Origin: Rostratula benghalensis
Lineage: Eukaryota; Chordata; Aves; Charadriiformes; Rostratulidae
Assembly: GCA_013399305.1 (NCBI GenBank)
Contig: VXAI01000035.1
Span: 257,015 to 321,014 of the forward strand
Direction of reading: 5' to 3'
DNA: 64,000 nt
The notes beneath the pieces were generated by a model. That model was not told where the DNA came from. It saw only the letters and a program-made list of their open reading frames with translations, and did no database searches. Below are positions 62,994-64,000 of this stretch, in pieces. Position 1 is the stretch's first letter; each line of letters begins with the position of its first letter. A program made the translations under genes and the position numbers.

Positions 62994-63016
62994 TAGCATT
63001 ATCATCATCATCATCC
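62994..63016. repeat. Short (ATC)n tract
   Basis: ATTATCATCATCATCATCCC: five ATC units with one-base variation. Confidence 0.8.
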
Positions 63017-63444
63017 CTTTTGAGGGGTGTTCTTCTAATCTACTGATTTCTGTGAGTGAAATATGGTTGAAAGAAAAGCATGACAGCAGCCTTTTTCAGA
63101 CTTGTTTGGAGCATCCCTCATCAACGCCCGCGGATGGGGTGGGTGCCCTCCCCTGCAGCCACGCCACGTCAGCTCGCTGCCTGTTTTCAGGCTCCGTGCC
63201 GTGCCCTCCTGGGTCACAGCGAAAACAGGAGAGGATCTCAAGCCAAAGCTTGTGGAAGATGAGTCACCAGATTATTTTCTACATTTCAAATATAGCCGAC
63301 ATATCGATACAGTCAGGCTCTCCCTCCTGCAGCGAGCCTCATGTATTTGTATTTATATTTGTATGCCTCAGTCAATACATTTACCCTTTTTTTAATATTT
63401 TGTTTATATTGATTTTTTCACTTTTTTTTTTTTCTCCCAAACAG

Positions 63445-63527
63445 GCACTGAAAGACCAAAACTGCAACCCACCCAACGCAATTCCTGTAAACACAATCTA
63501 CCAAGGGTTTGACTGGCAACATCTTTG
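63445..63527 (+). other. Exon-like segment, not recognised
   Basis: A T/C tract of about 30 bases ending CCCAAACAG (63444) is followed by 83 bases open in one frame (ALKDQNCNPPNAIPVNTIYQ, then GFDWQHL) up to TTTG/GTAACC (63528). No known family recognised. The donor is weaker than at 59245. Confidence 0.2.
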
Positions 63528-64000
63528 GTAACCCTGATCCTTCCCATGTCAGGACTTGCTGAAACTGGTCAAAATGGCTCTGGATTACTGGGCAGCCCAT
63601 GGCCTGTCTGACTGTGAGGAAGGAAAAAGCAGCTCAGCTGAGGTATGTTCTTGCACTGAGAGAGGAAAAATGGGTGACCAAAGCAATGAGCTGGTTAGGA
63701 AGGTGTCTTTGCTCCTCTTCCCTGTGATGCCCTGGAAAACCCAGCCCAGCTCCAAACTTTGTGTTCCGCTGTCTCTTCTGGGAGGGGAAAAAAGGAACAG
63801 GCTCAGGTCTGGGAGGGCTGAGTTGAGGCCATTGTTACTGGGGAAAATGCAAACACAGAGCTGACAGTAAGGAAATGGGGAATTGCTCCCCTAACAGAAA
63901 ACTTCACCATTGAATCACCTTGTGTCAGGGATCGCTTTATTCTGAGAAAGTGGGACATAAATAAATATAGAGTTAATTGTGACCAGAACCCATAGCAATA
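63528..64000. other. Intron-like sequence at window end
   Basis: Nothing recognised. Confidence 0.5.

Larger units (their letters stand above)
59245..63444. other. Intron-like sequence, no gene seen
   Basis: Contains a G run (60906-60919) and simple repeats. The block 61010-61300 is AT-rich, repeat-poor and might be conserved non-coding sequence. No exon supported. Confidence 0.4.

Noticed and set aside
1..64000. tRNA, rRNA, CRISPR array, bacterial operon or recent LTR element
   Set aside because: None was found. No cloverleaf, direct-repeat array, ribosome-binding-site pattern or paired long terminal repeat was seen.

Overview
This is a vertebrate, almost certainly avian, nuclear DNA window. 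It is dominated by intron-like, gene-poor sequence and carries chicken-repeat-1 (CR1) LINE copies whose 3' ends have the bird-type tail (…TCCCTTCCAACC…ATTCTATGATTC or …ATTCTGTGA). Coding content is very sparse: only two stretches look like real exons of a conserved protein. Both lie on the + strand and both encode parts of CSPG (NG2-type) repeats of the FRAS1/FREM family. The best match from memory is FREM1, a secreted basement-membrane protein of the Fraser complex. FREM1 lies on human 9p, which corresponds to the bird Z chromosome, so a Z (or W) origin is likely but inferred.

Layout: 1-8852 is upstream intron with an ancient MIR-like SINE (about 3650-3800), a short CR1 tail (2341-2400) and a CpG island (about 5805-6090). 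8853-8997 is FREM1-like exon A. 8998-22098 is intron-like, with a CR1 tail (14456-14688), CpG-rich patches and a cluster of homopolymer tracts. 22099-22364 is FREM1-like exon B, which carries a one-base frameshift. 22365-37680 is intron-like, with a 15-N gap (24199-24213) and a very old LINE reverse-transcriptase remnant (about 29600-29850, minus strand). 37681-44455 is a dense CR1 district: four plus-strand copies or pieces and two minus-strand copies, including a CR1 inserted head-to-head inside another CR1 with a visible 9-bp target-site duplication. Between two of these CR1 copies sits a compact GC-rich segment (38874-39248) that reads like a complete promoter: CCAAT box, GC box, TATA-like box, pyrimidine start site, a short non-coding first exon and a strong splice donor. 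44456-64000 is intron-like, with ancient MIR/CR1 relics, simple repeats and two unrecognised exon-like segments.

How it fits together: the window is a slice through the middle of a large FREM1-like gene transcribed left to right. The two exons cannot be spliced directly to each other, because exon A ends in phase 2 and exon B starts in phase 1. About one CSPG repeat of protein is missing between them. With the frameshift in exon B, the locus is either a decaying gene copy or carries sequence errors. The most unusual object is the isolated promoter-like island trapped between CR1 elements at 38.87-39.25 kb; its gene, if it has one, is not identifiable here.
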